From the NCBI GenBank assembly GCA_016794465.1, contig JAEUKA010000096.1, positions 48,089 through 112,088 on the forward strand: a DNA stretch of 64,000 bases. Reading direction: 5' to 3'. The DNA is from Myxococcales bacterium (lineage in GTDB: Bacteria > Myxococcota_A > Polyangia > Palsa-1104 > JAEUJZ01). Below, one piece after another: positions 22,587 through 31,038 of this stretch. Under the pieces are notes generated by a model. The model was not told where the DNA came from. It saw only the letters and a list, made by a program, of their open reading frames with translations, and made no database searches. Each line of letters starts with the position of its first letter. The stretch's first letter is position 1. A program made the position numbers and the translations under genes.

Positions 22587-24017
22587 ATGGATATGGAGAC
22601 AACAAACGACGCGAGCCTCGATGCGGACGTGATCATCGTCGGTGGTGGTGTCACCGGCTGCGCAATGGCGACCGCCTTGGCCAATGGCAAACGGCGAATA
22701 TTGGTGTTGGAAGCTCGCACTGGCCACAAGCCACGGTTCGCGGGCGAGCTGCTTCATCCGACGGGAACTCAGGTTCTCGATGAGCTGGGCTTTCTGCCGA
22801 CGCTCCGCAAGCATGGCGGCGTCGATGTCGATGGCTTCGCGGTCGTCAAAGCGAAAGAAGTTCCGGTCACCCGACTGCCCTACGCCGAGATCGCCAACCA
22901 TCGCCCGACCGGCTTTGCCATGGAGCACCGCGACCTCGTCACCGGCATGCGCGAGTGGGCCGAGCAGCAGCCCGGCGTCACCTTCCGCTTCAACGAAAAG
23001 GTCGAGGAAGTGCTGCGCAATGACAGCGGTCGCGTCAGCGGGGTGCGGACCACAAGTGTGACGCTGCGGGCGAGCTTGGTCCTCGGCTGTGATGGTCGGC
23101 ACTCCAAGATCCGACCGCTGCTTGGCCTGGGCGAAGAAGCGCGCCTGTTGTCGTTTTCGGTGGCGATGCGGCTGCCCGATGGCGCCAAGCACCTACCCTG
23201 CCCTACCTTCGGTCACATCTTTCTGGGCGCCTGGGGTCCGATGCTGATCTATCCGATTGGCGGTCCTGACGGAGCCCGCGATGCCCGAGGCTGTTTCGAT
23301 GTAACCCGCGAGCTGTCCGGTGGTCCCAAAGGCGCAGCCGAGCTTCTGCGACGGGAATACGCGCCACACCTGCCGGCCCCGCTTGCCCGCGCCCTGCTCG
23401 AGTCCCTTGATCGCGAGCCGCCGCAGATTGCCGCCAACGAAGCAATTCGGACCGACCAAGCGGTGCTCCCCGGGGCAGCGATCGTTGGTGATGCCGGTGG
23501 CTGTGCTCACCCGCTGACCGCCGCTGGCATGACGGTCTGCTTCACCGATGCGCAGCGACTCGGACGGCTGCTTCGCGATGCCGGCAACTTCTCCAATCCA
23601 CAGCAGGTTGACACCGCGCTCCGTCGCTACGAAATCGAACGCTACCGCTTCGTACGGGTCCGCGAGGTCTTGGCCGACGCGCTCTACGAAGTCTTCCGAG
23701 GCGTCGAGCCAGGCACCCGAGCGATCCGCGAAGGCATCTTTCAGTACTGGGAAGGCAGCAGCCAGGCCCGCGCTCGCTCGATGGCGCTGCTCTCTGGCGC
23801 CGATTCCCGTCCGTCGGTGTTCCTACGCGAGTATCTGACTGTCGTCAGCACCTCGACGAGCGCAGTATTGGCCGGGAAGACCGGGCCGATCCGAGGCGAG
23901 CAAGCCACCCTGCGGCAGCGCTTTGACTCCCTGGTCGGACTGGGCCAAAAGAGCCTGGAAAAAGCGCGGCTGGTGTTCCGCGATGTCCGCCAAGAGCTGC
24001 TCCGCGCCAGCGCCTAA
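22587..24017 (+). CDS. FAD-dependent monooxygenase, squalene-epoxidase/UbiH-like
   Basis: This 476-residue flavoprotein shows the dinucleotide loop DVIIVGGGVTGCAMATALA near the N-terminus and the second FAD motif GDAGGCAHPLTAAGMTVCFTD near residue 305. That second motif, with HPLTAAGMT, is reminiscent of squalene epoxidases and geranylgeranyl reductase/UbiH enzymes. I chose ATG 22587, which has AAAGGA 7 bases upstream, over a longer open frame from 22440. No substrate can be deduced. It stands alone, with no pathway genes next to it. Confidence 0.78.
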   Translation: MDMETTNDASLDADVIIVGGGVTGCAMATALANGKRRILVLEARTGHKPRFAGELLHPTGTQVLDELGFLPTLRKHGGVDVDGFAVVKAKEVPVTRLPYAEIANHRPTGFAMEHRDLVTGMREWAEQQPGVTFRFNEKVEEVLRNDSGRVSGVRTTSVTLRASLVLGCDGRHSKIRPLLGLGEEARLLSFSVAMRLPDGAKHLPCPTFGHIFLGAWGPMLIYPIGGPDGARDARGCFDVTRELSGGPKGAAELLRREYAPHLPAPLARALLESLDREPPQIAANEAIRTDQAVLPGAAIVGDAGGCAHPLTAAGMTVCFTDAQRLGRLLRDAGNFSNPQQVDTALRRYEIERYRFVRVREVLADALYEVFRGVEPGTRAIREGIFQYWEGSSQARARSMALLSGADSRPSVFLREYLTVVSTSTSAVLAGKTGPIRGEQATLRQRFDSLVGLGQKSLEKARLVFRDVRQELLRASA

Positions 24018-24043
24018 CAGCCAAAAGCGCTCGCGTGGCTTGC

Positions 24044-26032
24044 TTAGTATTTGTGGAGGATGAGTCCGCTTGGGCCGACGACGTAGATGTCGTCAGGTCC
24101 GGCGCAGCCGACGCTGGTGAACGGCTGGTTGGTCAGAGACTGCTCGGCCTGCCAGTCGGTCCCGACGCGACGCATGATCACGCCTTGAGTGCCGACGCCC
24201 CACAGCTCGCCGGTCTTGGCCACCGCGCACGCCGCCACGCCAGTTGCCCCAGTCTGCGCCAGCGGTCGCGCCGATGACAGTGTCCACTTTCCCGCCGAGC
24301 GCCGCAGCACTGAGCCTTTGTTGCCAAGCGCCGTCAGCCCCTCTTCAGCGGTTCCGACGAGCGAAACCAGGGTTTCTGTGGTCATTCCCGCCGCCTCTTG
24401 CGTCCAGCCGGCCTTGTCGCGTCGCAGGATGATGCCTTTGGAACCGACGACGTACGCAACTCGAGTGTCGTTGCTGCCCGTGCCCCAAGCCGCAAACAGA
24501 TCGTCGGTGATGGGTGGCCCCATCGGTCCTAGCTCGATGTTCCAGCTGCCTTGGATGCGGCTGTAAATGCGACCGCCACGACCGACGACAAAGACCGCAT
24601 CGGCGCCGACCCACAGGCCGGTCAGCTCAGCGACTCCGAGCACGCCGCCTTCGACAACCCACACCGAGCCCGCTTGATGGAGGATTGTGCCCTCGGCGCC
24701 CACAGCCCAGACATCGGCATCCCCCGTCGGTGGTACGTAGCCACTGACCGCATTGAGCGTCGTCTTGTTGGAGCTGGGAATGATCTTCCAGCTGCCTTGG
24801 GCGCCGACTCCGACGTGTTTGACGATGAGTCCGTCACTGCCCACCGCATACACTTCCGACGGGCTCGCAGCCCACACCGAAGCCAGCGAGGCTTGGGTGA
24901 CTCGGCTGGACACCTGGCTCCAGGTATCGCGCTCGCGCCGCAGGATCGTACCGAGGTTGCCGACGGCGTACACGGTGTTGGTGCCCATGCCGCGATCGGT
25001 GCCCCACAGCGCGGACAGTAGCTCGGTGGTAAGGCCCGCCGCTTCGATCTGCCACGCCCCGGCTTTGCGTCGCAGCAGCGTACCCTTGGCACCAACGGCA
25101 TAGAGCTCGTCGCCAGCGCCCCACAAAGCGGTCAGGTTGGCGGTGGTCGGGGGACGCTCGAAGCTCCAGTTGCCGCCGGTCTTGCGCAGGATGATGCCAC
25201 TGTCGCCGGCCGCGTAGACCTCACCTGCCAGTGCGCCTGTACCAACCCACACAGCGTTGAGCTGCTGGGCGGCCATCGCGCTTGCTTCGATGACCCACTT
25301 GCCATCACTGCCTCGATGCAGGACCCGCCCACTGGCACCGACGGCATAGACATCGGGGGCCATCGTCCCAGCGGCCCCAGCTACAGCAAACAGCGAGTCG
25401 GTGGTCACGCCCTGCGCTTCTGGCGCAAAACTTAGCGACGGACCGGACCGGGTGATGCGGTAGACGCGGCCCGTGGTGCCCACCGCGAACAGCTCGCCCC
25501 CCGCTGCACTGGCCCACACCGAGGTCAGCTGCCCGTCACCAGTGCCAATCAGCGGACTCTGGTCGCTCCACTGCGAGCCGCCGTACAGGAGGGTCAGGTC
25601 ATACATTCCGACCGCCACCGCCTGGGGAACGCCACTCGCTTGATAGCCGCTCATGCCGAGGATGGTGCGGTTGCCACTGCCCGGGCTGCGCTGCACTTTC
25701 CAGCCAGTCGAGCGCCCGGTGATGAGCGTGCCGGCCTCGCCGCCCATATACAAGTCGTCCTGATCGGAGCTCTTGCCAGCCGAGCCCCACAGCGCGCGCA
25801 GGTTGTTGCCTTGGGGAATCGGGCTCTCCCAGCGCCAGCTGACCACTGCCGGTCCGCCGCCATCGCCGCCCTGGCTCATGTCGACCCGAGCGCCGTCGGG
25901 ATTGGGAAAGCCATCCACCAGTGTCTCTGCCACCGGGACTTCCCAGCACCCCGATCCAGCCAGTGAGGCCGCCAAAAGCAGAGCTCGGTACGACGCAGTG
26001 CGTAATGAATTCCGTCGCTGGCGTCGGCTCAT
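24044..26032 (-). CDS. Large repeat-containing lipoprotein, Ycf48/beta-propeller-like
   Basis: This 662-residue protein has a signal sequence with lipobox (LAASLAGSGCWEV). It then carries about ten imperfect repeats of about 45 residues built on LTALWGAGDELYAVGAKGTL and similar phrases (WGTG, VYAVGxxGxIL, xRxGxxW). These are like the repeats of seven- or ten-bladed propellers such as Ycf48. The start at 26032 was preferred because the signal peptide begins there. It is divergent from the M16 peptidase gene. Function is unknown; surface binding or assembly are possible roles. Confidence 0.68.
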   Translation of the reverse strand: MSRRQRRNSLRTASYRALLLAASLAGSGCWEVPVAETLVDGFPNPDGARVDMSQGGDGGGPAVVSWRWESPIPQGNNLRALWGSAGKSSDQDDLYMGGEAGTLITGRSTGWKVQRSPGSGNRTILGMSGYQASGVPQAVAVGMYDLTLLYGGSQWSDQSPLIGTGDGQLTSVWASAAGGELFAVGTTGRVYRITRSGPSLSFAPEAQGVTTDSLFAVAGAAGTMAPDVYAVGASGRVLHRGSDGKWVIEASAMAAQQLNAVWVGTGALAGEVYAAGDSGIILRKTGGNWSFERPPTTANLTALWGAGDELYAVGAKGTLLRRKAGAWQIEAAGLTTELLSALWGTDRGMGTNTVYAVGNLGTILRRERDTWSQVSSRVTQASLASVWAASPSEVYAVGSDGLIVKHVGVGAQGSWKIIPSSNKTTLNAVSGYVPPTGDADVWAVGAEGTILHQAGSVWVVEGGVLGVAELTGLWVGADAVFVVGRGGRIYSRIQGSWNIELGPMGPPITDDLFAAWGTGSNDTRVAYVVGSKGIILRRDKAGWTQEAAGMTTETLVSLVGTAEEGLTALGNKGSVLRRSAGKWTLSSARPLAQTGATGVAACAVAKTGELWGVGTQGVIMRRVGTDWQAEQSLTNQPFTSVGCAGPDDIYVVGPSGLILHKY

Positions 26033-26198
26033 CGCAGTGGTAATGCGCGCTTGGAGCAAAATCGAAATATTGTCGGTCAGCATATGTGGATCGTTTGCGA
26101 CCGCACGTTCCGTGTCAAGCAAGACCTTACGAACTTTCTCGCCGAGATGTATGCCCACGGTGGGAACATTGCCGCCCAATGTGTACTAGATTTCCAAG

Positions 26199-28940
26199 AT
26201 GCTGCGCTGGCTGACTCTGCTGCTTTTACTGGTCCATGTCGCTTCGCCGGCCCGGGGCAAAGTGCCACAGGGCGCTCCAGCAAACCCGCTGCCGATTCGC
26301 GAGCTCGAGGTCGAAGGCGTTCAGTCCTATCGGCTCAGCAATGGGCTGCGCGTGCTGCTGGTGCCCGAGCCCTCGGCCGCTTCGCTCACCGTCGAGGTCG
26401 CCTACTCGGTTGGCTCGCGGCATGAAGGGTACGGCGAGGCGGGGATGGCGCACCTTTTGGAACATTTGATGTTTAAGGGCACGGCGCGCTTCCCCAAGCC
26501 CGACGAAGAGATCAACCGCCGAGGCGGTGAGTGGAACGCCGAGACAGAGGTCGATCACACGCGCTACTACCAAACGCACCTGCCCAGTGAAGACAACCTG
26601 CGGGTCGCGCTCGCGCTGGAAGCCGATCGAATGACGCAGGTTCGCTTTCGGCAAGACGATCTGTCGCGAGAGTTTCAGGTGGTCCGCAACGAGCTGGAGC
26701 TGGCCGACAGCGATCCACGCGACATCTTGCTGCGGCGCATCCATCACGCGGCGTTTTCGGTTCACAGCTATGGGCGCGATCCGATCGGTACCCGCAGTGA
26801 CATCGAGCGCGTGTCGCTGGTCCGACTGCAGGCGTTCTATGCGCGTCACTATCGGCCCGACAATGCGCACCTCATCATCTCGGGACCGATTGCGCCGGAA
26901 AAGATGCTGCAGCTGGTCGGGGAGCTGTTTGGCAAGATCCGGCCAGTCGGTCCTCCGCCAGAGCGAACCTACACCGAAGAGCCCGCGCAAGACGGCGAGC
27001 GTCATGTCACGGTGCGTCGGGTCGGCAAGCTCCCGCTCGTGGGGCTGTACTATCACGCTGCGTCGGCGGCGGACCCTGATCAGGCGGCGCTGGCAGCGCT
27101 GGCAGACATCCTGACGCGACCGGGCTCGGGTCGGCTGTACAAAGCGCTCGTCGATACCGGGCTGGCCGTGAGCGTGGCCGCCGAGAGTGAGCTGCGGGCC
27201 GAGCCGGGTGGACTGCTGGTGCTGGCCGAGCTGCGCAGCGGCGGCGACCCGAGCAAAGTCGAGCAGACCATGACGCGCATCATCGAAGAGGTCGCGCAAA
27301 AAGGCGTCTCCCCCGAAGAGCTGCGTCGCTTTCAGGTGCGTGCGCTCGTCAGTCACGAGCGGCTGGTGCGCAGTCCGACGGAGCTGGTGCACGCGCTCGG
27401 AGTCTTCAGTACCCTCGGGGACTTTCGACTGCTGTTCTTGCTGCGCGATCGGATGCAGCGGCTCGATCTCGCAGCGGTGCAGCAGGCGGCGCGCCGGTAC
27501 CTGTCCCGGCAAAATCGGACGGTGGCGCAGTTTCTCCCCGAGGAGCTACCGCCGATGCGGCATGCTCGCCCGACGGTCGATGTGGCCACGATGCTGCGCG
27601 ACTTCCAAGGCGGCGCCAAAGCTCAGCCCGGCGAGCCGTTTGTCCAGACACCGGCTGCGATTGCGCAGCGCGTCGTCGAAAAGCAGCTGCCAACGGGGCT
27701 GCGACTGATCATGCTGCCCAAGCGGACCCGAGGTCAGCACGTCGAGCTGGCGATGCAGCTATCGCTGGGCAACCAAGCGGACCTGCGCGGCAAAGAGTCG
27801 GCGCTGGGACTGCTCGCGCCGCTGCTGCTGCGGGGGACGAAGCTGCGTGACCATCAAGCGCTGCTCGATGAGCTGGACCTGCGCAAGGCGACGCTCGCGA
27901 CCAAGAGTGAGGCCGGCTTGCCAGGGCTGCTCAGTCAGCACTTGGAAGTCACGGGCAGCACGGTGCGCAGTGAGCTACCGGGGCTGCTCGCCCTGCTCCA
28001 CGAGATCTTGGCCACGCCAGGGCTCGCTCCCGCCGAGTTCGAGCGGGCCAAGCAGCAAGCGCTGGCGCAGACCGAGGACCTTACCCACAACCCGATGGCG
28101 CAGGCGATGATCCAGCTGCTTCGACATGCCGCGCCGTGGCCAAAAGGTGACCCGCGCTATGTTCCGACGACCAGCGAGCAGCTCGCGCGGCTGCAAGCGA
28201 CCGGGCTCGAAGATGTGCGCTTTGTGGCCAGAGAGCTCATGGGCGGAGAGCACGCGCTGCTGGTGCTGATCGGCGACTTTGAGCCGGAAGCGGTCTTTCA
28301 ACAGGTATCGAAGCTGTTTGCGGGCTTTGTCGCCAAGCGTCCCTTTGCCCGGCTGCCGCGTCCACATCAGCGCGTCGCGTCCGCTGACCTGGCGGTGCAG
28401 CTGCCCGATCGCGACAGTGCGGTGGTGGCGATGCTGCTGCCGTTTGCGTGTAAGGACACCGATCCGGACTATCCGGCGCTGTTGCTGTGGCAGCAGATCT
28501 TTGGGGCGTCGACGACCTCGCGGCTGAATCAGCGGCTGCGCGAGCGAGACGGCCTGTCGTATGAGGTGCGCTCTTCTCTGCGGATACCTACCTTGGATGA
28601 CAACGCCAACGTTGCGGCGCTGGCGACCTGTGCGCCGCCGAATGGCAAGTCGGCGCTGACGGCGGTTCAAGAAGAGCTGCGGCTGCTGCTCGACAAGGGT
28701 CCAAGCGCGGTGGAGCTTAGCCAGGCCCAGATCGCCTACGATCGCCAGCTGGAGGCGATGATGGCCGATGATGACGATCTGGCGCTGCTCCTGCTTCAGC
28801 TGGCCAAGGTCGGGCGCGACATCCGCTACGTCGAGCAGCTCCGAGCGCAGGTCCGGCAAGTCACGCTGGCCCAAGTGCTGGCGGCGGCGCAGCGACATCT
28901 TGCAGCGGCGCCGGTCGTGCGGGCCATTACCCATGAGTGA
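26199..28940 (+). CDS. Secreted M16-family zinc peptidase, two-domain
   Basis: This 913-residue protein begins with a signal peptide (MLRWLTLLLLLVHVASPARG). It then carries two pitrilysin-type halves. The inverted zinc motif HxxEH lies at residues 85-89 (MAHLLEHLMFKG), with the distal Glu in RNELELADSDPRDIL. The second half (from about residue 480) lacks the HxxEH and forms the usual inactive partner. Periplasmic M16 peptidases degrade peptides or process secreted proteins. No ribosome-binding site is clear. The downstream gap holds a 13-bp tandem repeat. Confidence 0.9.
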   Translation: MLRWLTLLLLLVHVASPARGKVPQGAPANPLPIRELEVEGVQSYRLSNGLRVLLVPEPSAASLTVEVAYSVGSRHEGYGEAGMAHLLEHLMFKGTARFPKPDEEINRRGGEWNAETEVDHTRYYQTHLPSEDNLRVALALEADRMTQVRFRQDDLSREFQVVRNELELADSDPRDILLRRIHHAAFSVHSYGRDPIGTRSDIERVSLVRLQAFYARHYRPDNAHLIISGPIAPEKMLQLVGELFGKIRPVGPPPERTYTEEPAQDGERHVTVRRVGKLPLVGLYYHAASAADPDQAALAALADILTRPGSGRLYKALVDTGLAVSVAAESELRAEPGGLLVLAELRSGGDPSKVEQTMTRIIEEVAQKGVSPEELRRFQVRALVSHERLVRSPTELVHALGVFSTLGDFRLLFLLRDRMQRLDLAAVQQAARRYLSRQNRTVAQFLPEELPPMRHARPTVDVATMLRDFQGGAKAQPGEPFVQTPAAIAQRVVEKQLPTGLRLIMLPKRTRGQHVELAMQLSLGNQADLRGKESALGLLAPLLLRGTKLRDHQALLDELDLRKATLATKSEAGLPGLLSQHLEVTGSTVRSELPGLLALLHEILATPGLAPAEFERAKQQALAQTEDLTHNPMAQAMIQLLRHAAPWPKGDPRYVPTTSEQLARLQATGLEDVRFVARELMGGEHALLVLIGDFEPEAVFQQVSKLFAGFVAKRPFARLPRPHQRVASADLAVQLPDRDSAVVAMLLPFACKDTDPDYPALLLWQQIFGASTTSRLNQRLRERDGLSYEVRSSLRIPTLDDNANVAALATCAPPNGKSALTAVQEELRLLLDKGPSAVELSQAQIAYDRQLEAMMADDDDLALLLLQLAKVGRDIRYVEQLRAQVRQVTLAQVLAAAQRHLAAAPVVRAITHE

Positions 28941-28949
28941 CGCGCCCCA

Positions 28950-28986
28950 GTGACACGACGACGTGACACGCCGACGTGACACGCCG
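28950..28986. repeat. 13-bp tandem repeat, about three copies
   Basis: Units GTGACACGACGAC (28950-28962), GTGACACGCCGAC (28963-28975) and a partial GTGACACGCCG (28976-28986) follow each other just after the M16 gene stop codon. They lie before the Trm112-like gene. Function unknown; it may be a replication-slippage product. Confidence 0.8.
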
Positions 28987-29066
28987 CTCGCCAACGGTGA
29001 GTATCGCAGCCGCTTGTGCAGGCGGAGCGGAGTTTGTTACAAGCGCACAAAAGAGGTTCCCGACCG

Positions 29067-29249
29067 ATGATGAGCCCTGAGCTGCTTTCGATCCTGCGCT
29101 GCCCCAAATGTAAGGGGCTGCTCCACGAGCAAACGGCCCCGGTGGCGCTGGCCTGCCCGGCCTGCAAGCTGACCTTTTCCGTCGACGATGGCATTCCCAA
29201 CATGCTGATCGAGGACGCCCGCCCGCTCGCCGAGAGCGCAGCGCAGTAA
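29067..29249 (+). CDS. Trm112/YcaR-like small zinc-ribbon protein
   Basis: This 60-residue protein begins MMSPELLSILRCPKCKGLL. It keeps the CPxC pair at residues 12-15 (CPKC), a second pair CPAC, and the VDDGIPNMLIEDARPL end typical of the Trm112/UPF0434 family. Family members act as small partner proteins for methyltransferases or are of unknown role. ATG 29067 has AAGAGG upstream. It ends 12 bases before the cytochrome gene and may be cotranscribed with it. Confidence 0.85.
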   Translation: MMSPELLSILRCPKCKGLLHEQTAPVALACPACKLTFSVDDGIPNMLIEDARPLAESAAQ

Positions 29250-29261
29250 CGGAGCACCACC

Positions 29262-30974
29262 GTGGGAAGGTCGCACCGCCGGCTACATTGGCTCTTTGGC
29301 ACGATCGGACTTGCGACAGGAAGCTGCGTCTCGGGCCAAACCCCGGCAACGGTGACACCGACGACGGTCGCTCAAGCGGTGACGCCCAAGTCGATCGAGC
29401 TGCTGGTGGCGACGCGGATGTTCAACACCACCGAGCCATGTGGCTGTACCTCGACTCCGCTGGGCGACATTGCCCGGATTGCTGCGCTGCTCAAGCAGGC
29501 GCCCGAGAGCAGCCTTCTCCTCGATGCGGGCGGTCTGCGCTACGAGCCGAAATCGCTGCCACCAAGCAAGCAGGCGCAGGCGCGGCTAAAAGCGGACTTC
29601 ATCGAGAACACCTGGCAAGAGCTGGCGGCGCTGGTGATGGTTCAGCCCGAGGATCTGCTCGGCCAGCACGGCCAACGTGAGCTGGCGGGCCACCGTCGCT
29701 TGGTCGCCAACCTCACCGGTCTGCCGAGCGACACCACGGTCCCGCGCGAGATCCGGACCCGGCTTGGTCTGCGGCTTGGGGTGATCGGGATTGCCGATCC
29801 GGGCGCGACCTGGCCGACGGGCGTCTCCGTGAGTGATCCGGCGACGGCGCTCGGCCAGCAGCTCCAGGCCCTGCGTACCGACGGAGCCGATGCCGTGATC
29901 GTGCTCACCGGGCTACCCCGAGAGAAAGTCCGCCGCCTTGCACAAAAGTTCCCCGATGTCAAGCTGTGGGTCGCAGGCGTCAATGATCACATCGAGGACG
30001 GGGTCGAGCTGCCGGAGCTCTTTCACGACGCGCTGATTCTCACGCCGGCTCACAAAGGCGAGCGACTGTTCCGGGTCAGCCTGCATCCCTCTTCGCAAGG
30101 CAAGCTGGTCTGGAAGTTTGTCGCAACCGCCAAGCAGCGGCAGAAGCAGATCGTGGCGCTCCAGGAACGGACGCGCGCGGCTGAAAAGCTGCTCGCCGGG
30201 CTGGCCAAGGACCCGACTGCCGACCCCGCGTTTGTCAGTACGCAGCGAACCGAGCTTGATGGGCTTCAAAAGCAGCTGGCGGAGCTTTCAAAAGAGCCGC
30301 AACCGAGCGACGGATATCTGACGGCAGAGCTGATTCCAGTGACACGCAGCCTGCCGCGTGATCCCGTGGTCCGCAAGCGCATCGATGAGCTCGATCAGAA
30401 AATCGGCCAAGCCAACCTGACCGCACTCACCGGACCGCCGCCCGACACCTTGCCCGGCAGTCCACGCTATGTGGGCACCACCGACTGCCTCGGCGCCTGT
30501 CACTTCCACGAGCCGGCGCACAAGCTGTGGCAGGCCACCCAGCACGGCAGCGCCTTTCGCACGCTCGTCCAAGTCGGCAAAGAGCTGTCCTACGACTGCG
30601 TCGGCTGCCACGCAACTGCCTTTGACACCCCGGCGGGCAGCAACTTGCTCACCCTCTTCAAATGGCAGCAGGCGACAACGCCACCCCTCGGCGTCGGACC
30701 GGATCTCCGTCACGTCGGCTGCGAGGTCTGTCACGGCCCCGGCTCGCTTCACGTCGCTGCGCCCGGCAAGGTCAAGATCCCGATCCCACGTCCCGACGTA
30801 AACACCTGCCTTGGCTGCCACACCAAAGAGCACTCCGACACCTTCGAGTGGAACGCCTACGCACGCGGCATCCTCGGCGAAGGACACGGTGCCGCCACCC
30901 GCCAGACGCTCGGCAGCGGCCCCACCGGTCGCGAGCTCCGCCAAGCGGCCCGCAAGCAAGCCGCCGAGCACTGA
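29262..30974 (+). CDS. Multiheme c-type cytochrome lipoprotein with 5'-nucleotidase-like N-terminus
   Basis: This 570-residue protein begins with a lipoprotein signal (LATGSCVSG) and a GTG start with GGAG 7 bases upstream. Residues about 45-280 resemble the UshA/5'-nucleotidase-like domain (IELLVATRMFNTTEPCGCTS, LLLDAGGL). A helical linker follows, and then a cytochrome c554-like domain with heme motifs CVGCH, CEVCH and CLGCH plus an atypical CLGACH. Proteins of this architecture occur in deltaproteobacteria and are thought to take part in extracytoplasmic electron transfer. The metal-binding residues of a true nucleotidase are not evident. Confidence 0.8.
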   Translation: MGRSHRRLHWLFGTIGLATGSCVSGQTPATVTPTTVAQAVTPKSIELLVATRMFNTTEPCGCTSTPLGDIARIAALLKQAPESSLLLDAGGLRYEPKSLPPSKQAQARLKADFIENTWQELAALVMVQPEDLLGQHGQRELAGHRRLVANLTGLPSDTTVPREIRTRLGLRLGVIGIADPGATWPTGVSVSDPATALGQQLQALRTDGADAVIVLTGLPREKVRRLAQKFPDVKLWVAGVNDHIEDGVELPELFHDALILTPAHKGERLFRVSLHPSSQGKLVWKFVATAKQRQKQIVALQERTRAAEKLLAGLAKDPTADPAFVSTQRTELDGLQKQLAELSKEPQPSDGYLTAELIPVTRSLPRDPVVRKRIDELDQKIGQANLTALTGPPPDTLPGSPRYVGTTDCLGACHFHEPAHKLWQATQHGSAFRTLVQVGKELSYDCVGCHATAFDTPAGSNLLTLFKWQQATTPPLGVGPDLRHVGCEVCHGPGSLHVAAPGKVKIPIPRPDVNTCLGCHTKEHSDTFEWNAYARGILGEGHGAATRQTLGSGPTGRELRQAARKQAAEH

Positions 30975-31038
30975 AAGCGCCCCGGACTCGCACTCACGGC
31001 GCCGGTGGTTTGTGTCGTTGCTTGTTGCGGGGAACGGA

